Shown one piece after another: positions 34,841 to 49,126 of a stretch of 64,000 nt of DNA (positions within the stretch are counted from its first letter, which is position 1; each line of letters begins with the position of its first letter). Below the pieces are notes generated by a model. That model was not told the origin of the DNA. It searched no databases and was given only the letters and a program-made list of their open reading frames with translations. The translations under genes and the position numbers were made by a program. The DNA comes from Adiantum capillus-veneris (Eukaryota; Streptophyta; Polypodiopsida; Polypodiales; Pteridaceae). The stretch lies in NCBI GenBank assembly GCA_014529385.2, contig CM043958.1, positions 122,978,817 through 123,042,816 of the forward strand. The letters run 5' to 3'.

Positions 34841-36680
34841 ATAGACTCCCTATCGTGTGTTTTGTTAGACTCTAGCAGTCACACTCGCAAGAGGTTTAGG
34901 AAGCTCTAGGGAGGGTATGGAGCATAGAGTCTCACTTATGCTATGCTAGAAGCTTTGCAAGACCTCACACTTTAGAGATGAGCATAGGTAAGTGTCTAGT
35001 TTGTACCATGTTGAAGGCTTGCTTCACACTTCATAAAGTAGATCTAACATTTCTAGATTGCGGTTCATAGTTTGCATGACATAGTGCTTTGCAACACAAG
35101 AACAATTCACATTCCTTATACATCTTCTATCTCAAACTACGATAAAAGAATAGAGTTGAGGTTTATCTTCTCTCTATATTTGATATTGTAGCTGAGAGTG
35201 TAGATGTTATTCATCTAGTATCTTGGATAACGAGATGAGCGTTGAGTTGAAAATTTTCTTCTCTTCGTCTCCAATCTTTGTGCGAGTTATTAGATGCATC
35301 GTATGTGTTCAATTTTGAGATCGTAGTAGCTGTTGTGTTTGACTTGAGTCCCAATGCTAGATTTATATTTTCAAAATTAGTCATTTTCTACTTGGTGTTG
35401 GAGACATGTTCTCACACTCGAACAGTGACTTGATTGATAAAGGATTAATCTATCAACTGTACTTCCACTGCAGCATCCAAATTTGTGTTATAGATAGACA
35501 TTTCACACGGTTGGATTGCACACATGGTGTTCTCTTCCTCTCTCTCTCTCTTACACACTTTTTTATGATTCTATTTCTTATGAGAACAAATAACCTAATT
35601 GTATATACTACATGCTCTTTGTGTTTCACATAGTAACAACGTTTGAAGATAGTTGGTGTATCTATCTTTAGTTTTTAGCATTTATTTTGGTTTGATCGTG
35701 CTTGTCATTGACACAACTATGTATTTACAATAATGGTTGAGATAAAACAATTCATGAGCACATCGCAAGTACATAGTGGGATGTTGCGCTCATTTTTTAC
35801 ATTAGATGCTTGCGAATGATCCGCATCATCATATGGACCCTGCCACACCTGTAAATTTTACCCTTCTCATCGAAGATATTTTCCACCACTCATTTGCCCA
35901 ATTATAGAAAATATATTAAACCACCTCCTTTCACACTACCCTTCTCTTGAATGTAGTTATAGAGAATGCAACTCAACAAATCTTTGGGCAGATTATTGTC
36001 TCATTCAAAATTTTGCATGATCCGACCATTTACGCACTTCTTGATGTGCGAGAGCAAATGAAACTTATGAAGTAGCTACATGCAGAGTTAAAGGCCAAGA
36101 AAAGAATTAGTCTTCTTCAAATCCCAAGTGTACAGACAATGAGCCAACATCAAGAACGTCCATCAAAGGAGAGAGGGATCCTATGGCCTTTGCAATGCCA
36201 CAAGTTTCTATTTCAAAGGCAACACATCTTGACATGAGCACCCAACCTCCAATGCTACATCTTCTCCTTGAAAAAGTTATTTTTTCATTTGTGGATGTCG
36301 TAGTTGAGTGAGGGTAGGTGGGTTGTAGTGAAGCAAGTTGCAGTATGAAATCCTCACTTCCCAAAGCCGATCTATGCAGCGAAGCGTTTACTTGGTTAGC
36401 CCAAGGTCCTTTTTTCAAATAAGGCCAGGGTATTGAGCCACTTGTCTTGATCTTGACCATAGACTACATACCTTAAGACATTAACCAAAATAAAAGCATT
36501 GCCAGCTTGCTTGCTTTCAATACATATTGTCAAAAAGCAACATGCCTGATTTTTGAGTTTGTTTAAAAACAATAATAGGGCTTTGTAACCAACATTTTGC
36601 ATCATCAGTCCCCTCTACAATTGACCTTCAGTATCTCGGCTCTCAACACTGCTTCTCAAGCATCTAGTAAGAGGTATTTC
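34841..36680. other. No gene recognised
   Basis: May hold more of the G4 LTR at its left edge. Minus-strand frames at 36605-36396 and 36460-36107 look weakly coding (NVGYKALLLFLNKLKNQACC, KWLNTLALFEKRTLG), but I cannot assign them to a family. Confidence 0.4.
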
Positions 36681-36681
36681 T

Positions 36682-36683
36682 CC

Positions 36684-36725
<42 letters not shown>
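36682..36725 (+). repeat. C run and (CT)n microsatellite
   Basis: A run of 13 C (36682-36694) passes into about 16 CT units. Confidence 0.9.

Positions 36726-38302
<1,577 letters not shown>

Positions 38303-38385
<83 letters not shown>
38303..38385 (+). repeat. (CT)n microsatellite
   Basis: About 41 uninterrupted CT units. Confidence 0.95.
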
Positions 38386-38387
<2 letters not shown>

Positions 38388-39200
38388 GGATCTAGAAGCA
38401 AGGATTGGGAGAAGAATGTGAGCTTGAAGGAATCTTGATGAAGGCAAGCTGGAAAGGGATCATCCATGGGCAAGAAGGACGGGAGGGAGAAGCTTTCATG
38501 CTCTCTCTCGATCAACAAGGATATGCAAATGAAGCAAAAGGGGAAGGAAGGTGAGAGCTCTTGCTCTTGCTCTCATTCTCAATCAAAGTGGTGCATGAAC
38601 GGAGGAGATCCGCCAAGGAAAGGGGAGGGAAGTGAAGACAAAGCAAGTCAGTGAGTGGATTTGATATGTCTGTTAATGATTTGCGCAAGCTTTGATTAAA
38701 ATTGTCAAGATAAGGACTGGAGGATTCTGCATTGCTCTACGCACGACAAACATGTTGCTTTCAATGGGCGGGGAATTTCTGATAAGGGGTTTGTAAAAGG
38801 GATAATCTTGGGGAGAAGACAACATAGGGATTCAAGAGAAGTACGGGGATCAAAAGGGGTTGAGATTTTGCTATCAACAGGGTGAGGTTCTTTAGCTGGG
38901 GGATTTCTGATAAGGGGTTTCAGATCGAGGTGCATACCAACATTGGCGTATGTGGTCGAATTGTAACAAAGTTGTTAGAGATCATGCATATGAAGAATTT
39001 TGTTGTTTGCGACATCAAATTATGTGTCATTTTCTTGCTCTCTCTTACTATTAACCATTAATTATGTTCTAATCCTCATTTATCTCTTGCATTTAATCTC
39101 TAGTCATCGATATTCACCTTTGCTACCGCTCACACCACTAACTGCACTCCGTTCACTCGGTGGGAGCCTACACCGACTTGCTCTCTCACAGCATAAAGCC
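38386..39200. other. No gene recognised; possible leader of G5
   Basis: A small serine/lysine-rich frame (38466-38654) and a near-duplicated phrase TTTCTGATAAGGGGTTT at about 38777 and 38907. Nothing assignable. If G5 is a retroelement fragment, this could be its leader. Confidence 0.35.
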
Positions 39201-40175
39201 CCGCGCTTTCCCGTTCACCCATGGAGCACCGCACACGCTGACAATGTGCCAATGAGGCCACAAGGACAACATATGTATCGCAACCCAACAAATGTGGCAC
39301 CCATGCAGAGATTTCCAATGAATATAGAGTAGCCATAGCCAGTATTAGGTCAAAAACCACCACTCCAACAAATAAACAACACGAGCAATAGGTCACAAAG
39401 GCCACTTTAGCTCTACAAGAATCAGAGTCTACGGTGCAACGCCTACAAATTCAGTTTAACATTGAAAATACACAGTTAGCCTAGGCGAAAGCACGATGCC
39501 AAGAACATAATGCACTTCTTAATCAACTAAAGGATATTCCAACAGTAGTCACACTACAAAGCACATATGTTGCATATGAAACAATGGGGCAGAAGATTAA
39601 GGACTTAGAGATGGAGCTAAATCTTGAGCAGATGCAAAGAAGAGAATTGTTAATCAGCTTCATGCGAGCGAGAAGACAACTACCAAAAGCATATTTCTCA
39701 TCTTAACTAAGAGTTAAGAAAGATTAAAAAATCATTCGTGGCACATCCAACCACGTCGGGGGCTGAGCAAGTCACTGTCACAATGCAAGATAAGAATACC
39801 CTTCAGTTCATGTATTTGGAAGTGCCAACCGTGGAAGAGGCCAGTCTTCTTGAGCTTGAAATTTCTCAAGCAAAAGTGGAACCTTCCACTTCTTTGAAAA
39901 TCCTGACTGTTGAGGAGGAAGATGTTTTGAAAAACCAAATAGTTTAGAGAAAACAAAGACCATTTGGAAGGAGGCAATGCAATGGGAAGAACGCATTATA
40001 CACTTAATCAATGTCAATCTACTCACTTCCTCCACAATCAATGAAATGTGGCATTAGAAAGCTCTCCCTTACCCTCTCATTAAATTTGAAGTCCTCCAAA
40101 TCAAAGAAAGACTCCTCAAGATCTCCAAGCCAATCCATCACTACAACACCCAAAATGGCTAGAAATTTTGCTTAA
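39200..40175 (+). pseudogene. G5: retroelement coding fragment related to G7
   Basis: Plus-strand coding-like pieces in changing frames: a coiled-coil stretch (ATLALQESESTVQRLQIQFN, LNLEQMQRRELLISFM) at about 39400-39670, an acidic segment (VPTVEEASLLELEISQAKVE), and finally LPYPLIKFEVLQIKERL near 40065. The last block is nearly the same as LPYPLIKVELLQVKERL in G7 (near 48295). So G5 and G7 share an uncharacterised protein type. It stops at the G6 LTR, which probably inserted into it. Confidence 0.5.
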
Positions 40176-40472
40176 CCAGTGATACCGGATTAGCTGCACG
40201 GCCCTCTAGCCCGGCCGGAGAAATTAAAGTTTGCTCAGCTTTCGGAGCCAAGGCCGCAGGAATCAACCCCATTCGGGGAGCATGAGGTGAAAAACAAAAA
40301 AATAAAATAAAAATTTAATCACTGTCGCCAAACCACCACTTCCCTCCCTTGCTTGCGCATGTGCGCAATAAGCCGTCGTGCCTCCCTTTAGCACCACTCC
40401 CTCCCTCTCCTCCATTATCCCCTCTCTCCCCTCTATTATTGCCAACACACCCCTGACTCCCCCTCTACCTCT

Positions 40473-40510
<38 letters not shown>

Positions 40511-40820
40511 TCTGCATAGGCCATCCCATAGGGCATTTTTTATAAAAAATTCACTCTGTCCCTCGTTCTCTGCATAAGGAAGGGCCGCCATGCATAAGGA
40601 GTATATATATATATATATATATATCTCCCTCTCTCCACTCACACCCACACACTCCCGCCACCTCAGCCTCACCCTTACCCACTCCCCCTCTCTCCTTGGC
40701 CCACTACAGCCCCTATTTCCTCTCTTGTCCATACCTTCCCTCTTTCACTCCCTTGTTGACCCTTTCTCTAACTCTCTCTCTCGTCCTCTTGTCGACAGCT
40801 CACACGGGTGCAGCATTATT

Positions 40821-40927
<107 letters not shown>

Positions 40928-41390
40928 ATTTACCCACACATAACCCCCCCCCCCCCTCTTTTTCCCTCTCTTGTTCTCATGCATGACAAGCTGCTCGGCT
41001 TCTCCCTCCCGTCCACTTTCTGTGCCCTCCTTTCCTGATCGAGAAACAACCCAGTGGGCTTGGCCATCTCACCCATCTCCCCCTCCCCCCCCCCCCCCAC
41101 TTTCTCCCTCTGTCGTTCTCATGCATGACAAGCTACTCGGCTTCTCCCTCCCATTGACTTTCCTTGCCCTTGTTTCCTGATCTCGCAATAGCCTAGTGGG
41201 CTTGACATATCACCCATTTCCCTCACACACACACACACACATCCCCCCACCCCCCCCAACCTCCTCACTCTCGCTCCTTGCTCCGTTCCGGTGTAAGCCC
41301 GCCATGTAGTTGCACAATAGAAGCCCGCCATGCTGTTGCGCAATAGTAGCTCTCTCTCTCTCATGATTCACACACACATCCCCTACCTCG

Positions 41391-41423
<33 letters not shown>

Positions 41424-42107
41424 CCCCGACACCTCTCACCCCCTCAGCTTCTCGCCATCATCCTCTCTCTCTCATGGCTCACGCTCTCTCTCACTCATGC
41501 TATCTGTGAGTCCGATGTAGCAGCATGTAAATTATTAAAAAATATAATATATATATTTTCCCTCTCTCTCGTTCCCATGCACACACACTATCCTTATTAC
41601 CACACACACCCACACACAACCATATACATGCACATACGCACTCATGAGCACATGCACATGCATCCAAACACACAGTGCACGCATATACGCACACACAAAA
41701 AAGTAAAAAGCAAAGGAAACGAGCACCACGCCATTGACATCGGCAAAGAAGAAACACTAAAAGCACAAGAAGGTGACACTAACTTAAATAGTGACGCTGA
41801 AGTCATGCCCTAACCGGCATCTCGGCATCATGCAAAAAGAACACCATTTTTGGCAGCACTAACCTCACATCGGCCACTCGAACCATCAACAAAACCCCTT
41901 GTAAATTCCACGACCCCCCACTCTTCTCTAATAACCTAGCCAATAGCTAGTGGATTGTAAAAAAATCCCCACCCCACTCTTACTTGCCTTGTCTCTATCT
42001 CCACCTTCTCTCCCTTTCTATCTCTCTCAATAGAGAGGCATCTAGACTCACTACAGTGACCAATGGATATCTGCAAGAACCATTAGGTAAAAACCACCTC
42101 TTAAACC

Positions 42108-42116
42108 TATATAAAG
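42108..42116 (+). promoter_or_regulatory. TATA box, G6 5' LTR
   Basis: TATATAAAG about 1.93 kb into the LTR, kept in the 3' LTR at 56635. Confidence 0.6.
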
Positions 42117-42931
42117 AGGCCTTCGCTAAGCAGAAAGGGAGAGACACAAGTAGAGAACACACTAGAGGCACCACCCAAGCTCCATGCACTCTACATTCCA
42201 TGCACAACTAAGCACATAATGCACCTCCCAAGGTAGGGAGCTCATGGTATCATGCTTTGTTGCAAGCATGGGAATTTTAACATTGGCCACATCACCACCA
42301 CCACCAATCTCCACCCACACCATGGTTGAATTACTAGCTATGACCACCCATCCACATAAGGCACTCACTATCACCCCGTAGGGCAACATGAGCACGCTAG
42401 GATTGAATGCACCGACACCATGCTACCCTTGGCCACTCTCGATGATGGTGATTGATGTTGTCGGTGGCTGCATCCTCTTGATGTTTCCCTCACCTAACCT
42501 CTCTCTAGCTCCAAAGTTTGCCATGTACCATATGGTGCTCGCATTTCATCATGGATCCCGAGTGCTCAAAGCAAGGTTTGATAACAGTCAAGACCACTGT
42601 TTGTAAGTATCATCATCATCAATAAAAGTGTGCAATGCTATCGTGATCTTTGAGTCCATTCTCTTTTCTCCTTAGCTTTGTTTTCCCCACATTTGCGAGA
42701 TGTTTCATCTCTTGTATATCACTCTACTTGTGCTTCATCACGTGTGGCATCACCAGTCAATCAATATGCTCCATTTCGACCTTGTCACATACCTCTCTCG
42801 TACACACACTCCTGACGGTTGATTAGGAATTTTCTATATTTGGACATTTTGCTACATTATCATTTCATGTTGGCTACCTAGATGGCATCTCACTTTGCTA
42901 TCCTAGGTCATCTTCCTAGCCTCACTTCTGC

Positions 42932-43178
42932 CCCGGGGAGGTCACCTAATAAAAATGTAACCTATCACATGAGTTCAACAGAACGGTATTTAAAGTTCTT
43001 GAGACTTACAGAAATATATATACAGAAGGGCATTATTTTTTCAAATTTGAAAAAAAATTAAAAATTTTAAAAGAAAAGGGTACATTATATTCCTAACAAA
43101 ATTCACAGATAAGGGGTTTTACAAACATGTCTTGAACACACGTGATATGGTAATTTTACACATAGTGAACCCCCCGAG
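42932..43178. mobile_element. MITE copy 2 (247 bp), inside G6 5' LTR
   Basis: Ends CCCGGGGAGGTCACC and GTGAACCCCCCGAG are imperfect inverted repeats. It is flanked by an 8-bp duplication, ACTTCTGC at 42924-42931 and ACTTATGC at 43179-43186, with one mismatch. An 8-bp duplication suits the hAT superfamily. Internal sequence matches copy 1 at 24106-24355 in order and length. It has no coding capacity. Confidence 0.75.
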
Positions 43179-43308
43179 ACTTATGCTAGGTGGTGCCCCT
43201 CTATAGGTGTAGGCTAATTCCTACCTTCAGATGATGCTTGGGATGTTCATGCTATATGTGGTGTAGAGGCCACCCCATATGGCAAGTCATTTCTGGTCAT
43301 CATTTTCT

Positions 43309-43324
43309 TGGCGCCCCACCGAGA
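43309..43324 (+). other. G6 primer-binding site
   Basis: TGGCGCCCCACCGAGA resembles the TGGCGCCCACCGTGG site usual in plant Tat/Ogre-type elements, and agrees with the dual RNase H of G6. Confidence 0.7.
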
Positions 43325-44166
43325 ATTATTTCATGAATCCCTCTAGTTTACAAGACTGAAAACCCTAATCTTTTGTGGATGGATGAATGATTACCAGGGC
43401 TAAGTGGACAACAAAAGAAGAAGAGCTCCGAGCACAACTATACAAACTTCGCATCTCCATCGAGGCTCAAGTGTCAGGTGTAATGGTGATATATTTGCAG
43501 TGGGAAAGACAACTAGAATATCAGACCCAGTGGATATACATAGGCTGGGTGCCAAGGACAAGAAGGAGAAAGTCGAGACCATGTCTGCAACCTACAACCA
43601 ACTCGCAACAACAAGATGGAGGGAGCTCTACACAATAGAGAGTCAACACTATTCTACTTCAAGAATCGGGTAGCTCAAGTCACCGAGGTAATTATCACAA
43701 TCAGTTTCCAAGTTACACTGATGCTGCAGCACATATAACGGAAGCACATGCTCACGCTCTCACTAGAGAGACTAGGGATCTACTAAGCCTATTTTAGGAA
43801 AGGACACCACCCTCTCCCACAAGTTTGGATAGTGACTAAGAACCTCTAAGCTTCACATGAATCAGTACAACCTACCTCAAGGCAGATCACACATTCCGAT
43901 ACGAGTACGTTCAATCAAGGTAATACTGGATTGGAAGGCTCACTGCCAGCACGTCATCAATGCCATGCAGGGTGTGGAGCACTTCTCTAAGGTTCTGGCG
44001 TCAGATCATCCATTTGTCCTACCTTTGGTACAAGGCAATGTACCGTTTGAAATTTTGATTTATGTTCTAGTATAAAAAGGGTATACACGCCTCCTTGTAA
44101 AGAAAAAAAAAACTTTTGATTGCAAGCTAAGCAGTGTTGTCTTTCTAGCTCTCTCTCTCAATAGTC
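43325..44166 (+). other. G6 leader
   Basis: Untranslated or badly decayed sequence between the PBS and gag. The frame at 43387-43638 (TTKEEELRAQLYKLRISIEA) could be the end of a small upstream ORF. TATAAAAAGG at 44071 and an A run at 44101-44111 precede the gag ATG. Confidence 0.4.
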
Positions 44167-44877
44167 ATGGCAAGTGTAGCATTTCCAACATTTAGAGGAA
44201 AGAATGGGGAGGATTTGGTAACAGATTTCTTAGACGACTTTGAAGTAGCATGTGTAGTAAGCAACAAAGATACAAATGAATCTCGGGTTAGAATCTTTAA
44301 GCATCTCATGAAGTTAGAAGCTAGGTCGTGGTACAAGGCACTTCCACAAGCAACTAAGGATGATTGGGAGCCCTTAAAAACTGCTTTTAAGAGGCGCTTT
44401 GGGGGAGGTACCACTTCAGAGAAGCTGTGGGACAAGCTGAGAGACTTGAAGCATGAGGGTATTTTAGAGTATCCCACCTATGAGTCCAAGTTTGTGGATT
44501 TATGGGAACAGTGGATTGAGTCATTGGCAAGAGGGGAAGTTGCACCCGATTTCCTCAAAAAGGACCGGTTCACGCATGGCTTGTGGCTGCTGGTCAAAAA
44601 GAAGGTGAAGGGTAGATTCCTAGCTACGTATGAGTTAGCCGTGGAGATTTCTTGCCTTAAAGACAAGAAGTTGCGAATGAAAGCCAAAGACACAGAGTCA
44701 ACAGAAGCAGGAACATCGTGTCGACCAACAACCACGACAACCACCATTCCTCCACCACCACCGGCTCCTGGGGTAAGAAATGACCAACAAGATATGTTGG
44801 CCCACATTACTGGACCAACTGCAGAATTTGTATGTCCACTTGATACAACAAGGAAGGAATCAGTAGAGAGATCATGA
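44167..44877 (+). CDS. G6 gag core, 236 codons open
   Basis: Starts with MASVAFPTFRGKNGEDLVTD and keeps an uninterrupted frame. The retrotrans_gag landmarks are EARSWYKALPQATKDDWEPL, LKTAFKRRFGG and LRDLKHEGILEYPTYESKF, followed by GEVAPDFLKKDRFTHGLWLL. A threonine/proline linker ends the frame. The TGA at 44875 precedes a zinc knuckle in another frame, so the natural protein would be longer. It would form the RNA-packaging particle. ATG 44167 lies 10 bases after a CT run and is the first Met in frame. Confidence 0.85.
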   Translation: MASVAFPTFRGKNGEDLVTDFLDDFEVACVVSNKDTNESRVRIFKHLMKLEARSWYKALPQATKDDWEPLKTAFKRRFGGGTTSEKLWDKLRDLKHEGILEYPTYESKFVDLWEQWIESLARGEVAPDFLKKDRFTHGLWLLVKKKVKGRFLATYELAVEISCLKDKKLRMKAKDTESTEAGTSCRPTTTTTTIPPPPPAPGVRNDQQDMLAHITGPTAEFVCPLDTTRKESVERS

Positions 44878-45102
44878 CACAGGGAGAGCACGATAAAAAA
44901 ACATGGAGTATCACTGCTACAATTGCGGAGAAGATGGTCACGATATGTACCACTGTCCCAAACTGTGACAAAACTATAATAAGGGGAGGTAGGAGAAACC
45001 AATTGTCACCTCCTAGTGAGAGGACACCTCCACCCTGAGCACCAATCCCACCAACACAAATTCTACATCCACCCCAGGCACCACCACAAGCACCCATTCC
45101 AC
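44878..45102 (+). pseudogene. G6 gag zinc knuckle and proline-rich linker, 5' part
   Basis: CYNCGEDGHDMYHC at 44915-44956 is a CCHC knuckle, ended by TGA. A proline-rich stretch follows and is interrupted at codon level by G7. The same linker resumes at 50009. Removing G7 and one copy of its target duplication rejoins one open proline-rich frame, which shows where G7 went in. Confidence 0.75.
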
Positions 45103-45107
45103 CTCTT
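45103..45107. other. Target-site duplication of G7, left copy
   Basis: CTCTT before the TG of the left LTR; an identical CTCTT follows the right LTR at 50004-50008. Confidence 0.9.
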
Positions 45108-46028
45108 TGTTAGCAACAAGCTAACACATATACCATTTTTCGAAGTTCTCATTGTAAAACACTTATTATTTTGATAAATCAGGAATATTGTAACTTCTAT
45201 TTTCTCGAATAAACTTTGTAATTAATGAGCCGGAGCTACAAGCTTCCAGATTGTATCAACCTGTCATTAATCAACTTTGGTAGAACTCCCAAATTATTAG
45301 TTTTGACCACCAAAAACCTTGGCTAAGGTATAAAAGCCAATTTTTGTAAGTTATTATGAAGTTTTGGATAATGAAATACACAGCAAGAGCTAATGGTGCT
45401 CACTCCTCTCCTTCTTTTTCTTCCTACTCCCTCCGCGGTTGTCACATTGCAGTCGCGTTTGTTGCATTGCAACCGCAGGTAAGAGCTTTACTCATTGACG
45501 TAAGCACTTCACAATATTTCGTAGCTTTTGGTGTCACCGACCCGTAGCCTAATTTCATCATAACTAGGAATTTACACTTTCAAATCAAAAACTAAGCATA
45601 GATGGGGTATTGGAGCATCATTGCTAACCATTTAGATGCATTTTGGGTCAAAAACGACTAAGTCAAAAATTGACTGCTGTAAATAATCACGATTTTGAAA
45701 CTTGACCTAAAGTTGGGTTTGAAACCATAAGCAGGTGTGCTTAGGTCTTTTAAACATGTCCTAGAAGTTTCGTTATGTTTGGATGTCATTTGATACTGTA
45801 ATGGATGTGATTTGTTTGCCGATGAGCGATTGGCTTTTGGTGATTTCAGTCACTTGAGTGTAGCTTGAGTTAGATGCGAGTTTTTAGTTGTTTTCCAAGA
45901 TATTGACAACCTCTTGTAGCCTCTATGCACTAGTCGAATCAGCTTTGTCCCATGGATTGACAATTTAATCGTGGTTCTCACTAATACTGCAATAAGATAG
46001 GATGGTGAGGTTAGACATGCGTCCCACA
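45108..46028 (+). mobile_element. G7 5' LTR, 921 bp
   Basis: Starts TGTTAGCAACAAGCTAACA, a hairpin with 7-base arms, and ends GTCCCACA before the primer site. The right LTR (49136-50003) matches along its length with many substitutions and lacks a stretch near 45150-45200, so the insertion is not recent. It carries half of the AATAATCACGATT hairpin of the internal array near 45679. Confidence 0.93.
45329..45336 (+). promoter_or_regulatory. TATA box, G7 5' LTR
   Basis: TATAAAAG, 221 bases into the LTR; the 3' LTR has TATAAAAT at 49321-49328. Confidence 0.55.
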
Positions 46029-46030
46029 TT

Positions 46031-46048
46031 TGGCGCCGCTGTCGGGGA
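46031..46048 (+). other. G7 primer-binding site
   Basis: TGGCGCCGCTGTCGGGGA, three bases after the LTR. It is one change from the TGGCGCCGTTGTCGGGGA type found in plant Athila-like elements, attributed to tRNA-Asp. Confidence 0.8.
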
Positions 46049-47975
46049 TCAAAGAGACCTAAACTAGGAAAAAATACGAGCGTCTTGCTGAAGTTATCCT
46101 TTAACTTCCTCTAGGATCACTTAGAGTTCAAAACTTTCTTTTAGAAACCGTATAGCTCAAGATTGTTGTCTTTTGCTATGTAGAGGTAGCTTGGAAGTAA
46201 TCGTACTTGCTAAGTGCCTTTATGATTGTAGGATTGTAGAAATAGATTAGGATTTTCAGGATGATTGGTAGACAAGACAATTCTTAAGATCAATACTCAG
46301 AAAACCATAAAAGAGAAGAAAACGAGTGTTTGTGGACACTTTCTACAACCCCATTGCATGAGAATCTAAGAGTAGAGTAAGTAGGATCCGAGGTGGATTT
46401 CAGAACATTGCTCTCTCTGAAAGAATCATTGTGAGTTGTTATTGGAAGTTGCAGAATATCAGGTCTACGGCTAGAAATAGCACGAAAAGACTCCAAACCA
46501 CCCAATCCCCAACTGGAGAGTAAGCTTAAAATTTGTCTGAACCAGTTGGTAAGCTCAAGAACACTTCGAGGTAAAAATTTCAAGAGTTGGCCAAAACTCA
46601 GATTGAGTTACGTTTTTTTGACATTTTAGGCCAAATTAAGTATTGACTTGATTCATAGGCTTAAAATAGCTCATAAAAAGACTGTCCATTGGTTAATTTC
46701 AAGCCTGAAGTTAATAATCGTGATTATTAATTTTTCGCTCAGATTTGACCAAGGTTCATACCATTGACTCATTGCATGTGTACAAACAACTTTTGTGAAG
46801 GCACAAAAGATTTGAATCACCAAACTGGCAAAAAACTAGGTAAAAACTAAAGTTTGTACTGAATTTCTGAATCTTGAGTGTAGATTGGGGAAAAATTTGT
46901 CCAAACTTGTTGAAATTTGATTCATAGGCTTATATTGATGTGATAAACATGTGTACATGCTCAGTTGACCAAAAAGGATGCAAAAAGTTTTCAGTTGTGA
47001 ATAATCGTGATTATTTACATCTCCCTCATTTTTCAACTTTTTTTACCAAGTCATCATACCATCAGTTTTACCATGCTGTAATGAGCCCACAAACCAAATT
47101 TGGTAAGATTTGGATCACTGGATTAAAAATTGTGACCAAATTTGCAAAGTTAGTCTACGGAAAGAAAATTGATGATCATTTGACCAAAAATTGTCCAAAC
47201 TTGATGAAACTTGTCTAGGGACCTTAACTTGAGGTGCTTAACAAATCTGTGTCAAAGTTGGGACAAAAACTTTAGCTGGAGTAAATAATCGTGATTATTT
47301 ACACCTGCTTCAAAACTTGAAAATTTTGCAAATTTGAGTATACCACAAGGTCAAGCATATCAAGTAGACACCACAAATCAATTTTGGTGAAATTTGGATC
47401 ACAAAAGTGAGACCTAAGCCAGATTCTTGAAATTAGAGTCTGTAGACAAAAATAAGTCAATAAACTTGATCAGATTTTGTCCAGACTTGTACAAGGACTT
47501 TAACATGTTGTATACTTGCCAAACCAAGCCAAAAAGTGCAAAAAAACTAGCAAAAGTAAATAATCACGATTATTTATTACTGCTACCCAGGGACATCTGT
47601 TTTGACTTTTGAACTTGTAAAGTGTTAGGCCAACATAATACAAGGCCACTGGGCAATTTCGGGTTCAATCAGATCCAAATTTGTACATGTTCACTCAGTT
47701 TTCAGGTTGTAGATTAATCCTTTGATTTTTGATAAAATCAAATCTGAAAGTCAATTGCTGACTCCCATAGCTCGATTTGAAGTGATACACATAGACCAAT
47801 CACGATAGTTAGCGAAAACTCTACTGTCTTTATAGAAGAATAGCTAACTTGATCAAATTTGTACAGGAATCAGGTTGCAGACGAGGAATCGGTAACTCAG
47901 CAGAGATTAGAATCAAGTAAAGTGGAAATTAACAACAAGTCAATCCAAAGATAAGTACTCGAACAGGGCTTCATA
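46049..47975 (+). repeat. G7 leader with four hairpin repeats, period about 280
   Basis: About 1.9 kb without coding content. A palindrome of type GTAAATAATCGTGATTATTTAC occurs at 46711-46730, 46997-47018, 47281-47302 and 47556-47578, spaced 286, 284 and 275 bases. The best copy has two 10-base arms around a 2-base centre. The sequence between copies is also related (GAAATTTGGATCAC, TTGTCCAAACTTG recur), so this is a degenerate tandem array and not just scattered motifs. Confidence 0.85.
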
Positions 47976-47982
47976 AGTCTAT

Positions 47983-49126
47983 ATGAACTTTAGATCTGGT
48001 TGTGTACTAGGAAATCAGGGCATACTTGGAGAAACCTCCAATAGAGTATCCACCGAAGACAGCGTGAATCAAGGAAATTCCTTGCACACAATCCTTGAAG
48101 AAGTCTCAGACACTTTTTCAGATTCAACATCTGAAATGTCTTCTTACTCAACTCACTCAGAAACCGGAACGCAATGCGCTATAAGCATATACTCTCTTTT
48201 TATAAGACTAACCGCCATGGAGTTACCTGGATCCTAATGAGGAGTATGCTATTTGCATTGATGACCATGGTATTGAGTTCGAAGAAGAGATTTTGCCCTA
48301 CCCTCTGATTAAAGTTGAGTTGCTACAGGTAAAAGAAAGACTTTACACAGACATGCAAGTCAAGGGCGCAGATAAAGACCACCCGAAGTGGAGGTTGAGC
48401 TAGCTGAACAAAAATCCAAGATACTTGATTCTCTTTACGAGAGCACCTGCGGCCATGCAAAAATATCTGACTTTTTGTCATGCACCAAGAGTAAGGACCT
48501 AGATAGCATATGAGGAACTACCAAAGAAGCGGCGAACTTGGCTGAATTGCCCCTGATTGCCTGCTCCAGAAAGGGGACTAGCGAGACTGAAGAATACATG
48601 GTGAAAACCCTAAAGGGTGCCATGTCATTCTTTAAAAGTCTACTAGATTTGTCATGTGCTATGCTATATAAGATCTGTCGAATGGTGCTCACATGTATCA
48701 AAGTATTCAATGAGCCAGAGCAAGCAGGCGCCCTTGGATGTCATTCCTCAAGGGTAATAAAGGTTTTTGCTATGATCTCAATGGCCAACCTTTTGAAGAA
48801 GTCCTCTATGGCTTCTACACCAGATGCATGTTTCTACCTTCACACAATATGTTGGCGTTTGAGGAAAAGTTCTACACGGGATTCTTCACTTCGCGAATGA
48901 AGATATTTGCACCAGTGATCAACAACCTCACATCAAGGTTTGTAAGCTACTCAACAGTGGAGCTAAAAAACAAAGTAACTATGCAGTTTTTGCAAGTGCC
49001 AGATGAAGAAAAGAACATAAGATACCAAAATACACTAAGTGTGCTTAAAGACCACCTTGCCAGTCTCGCCAGCCCAAAAAATTCTTCAGCCCATAAAGTT
49101 GTGTCAAAGGACGACACAGGCGAGGA
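47983..49126 (+). pseudogene. G7 coding remnant, uncharacterised
   Basis: The first frame (47983-48237) starts MNFRSGCVLGNQGILGET and is serine/threonine-rich. After a shift come EYAICIDDHGIEFEEEI and LPYPLIKVELLQVKERL (shared with G5), then fragments with GNKGFCYDLNGQPFEEVLYG, FTSRMKIFAPVINNLTSRFV and VPDEEKNIRYQNTLSVLKDH. No protease, RT, RNase H or integrase motif is present. The protein may be a derived Gag. It needs enzymes from another element to move. Confidence 0.5.

Noticed and set aside
38466-38654. 62-codon serine/lysine-rich frame starting MGKKDGREKL
   Set aside because: Low complexity, no homologous pattern, no support beyond being open.
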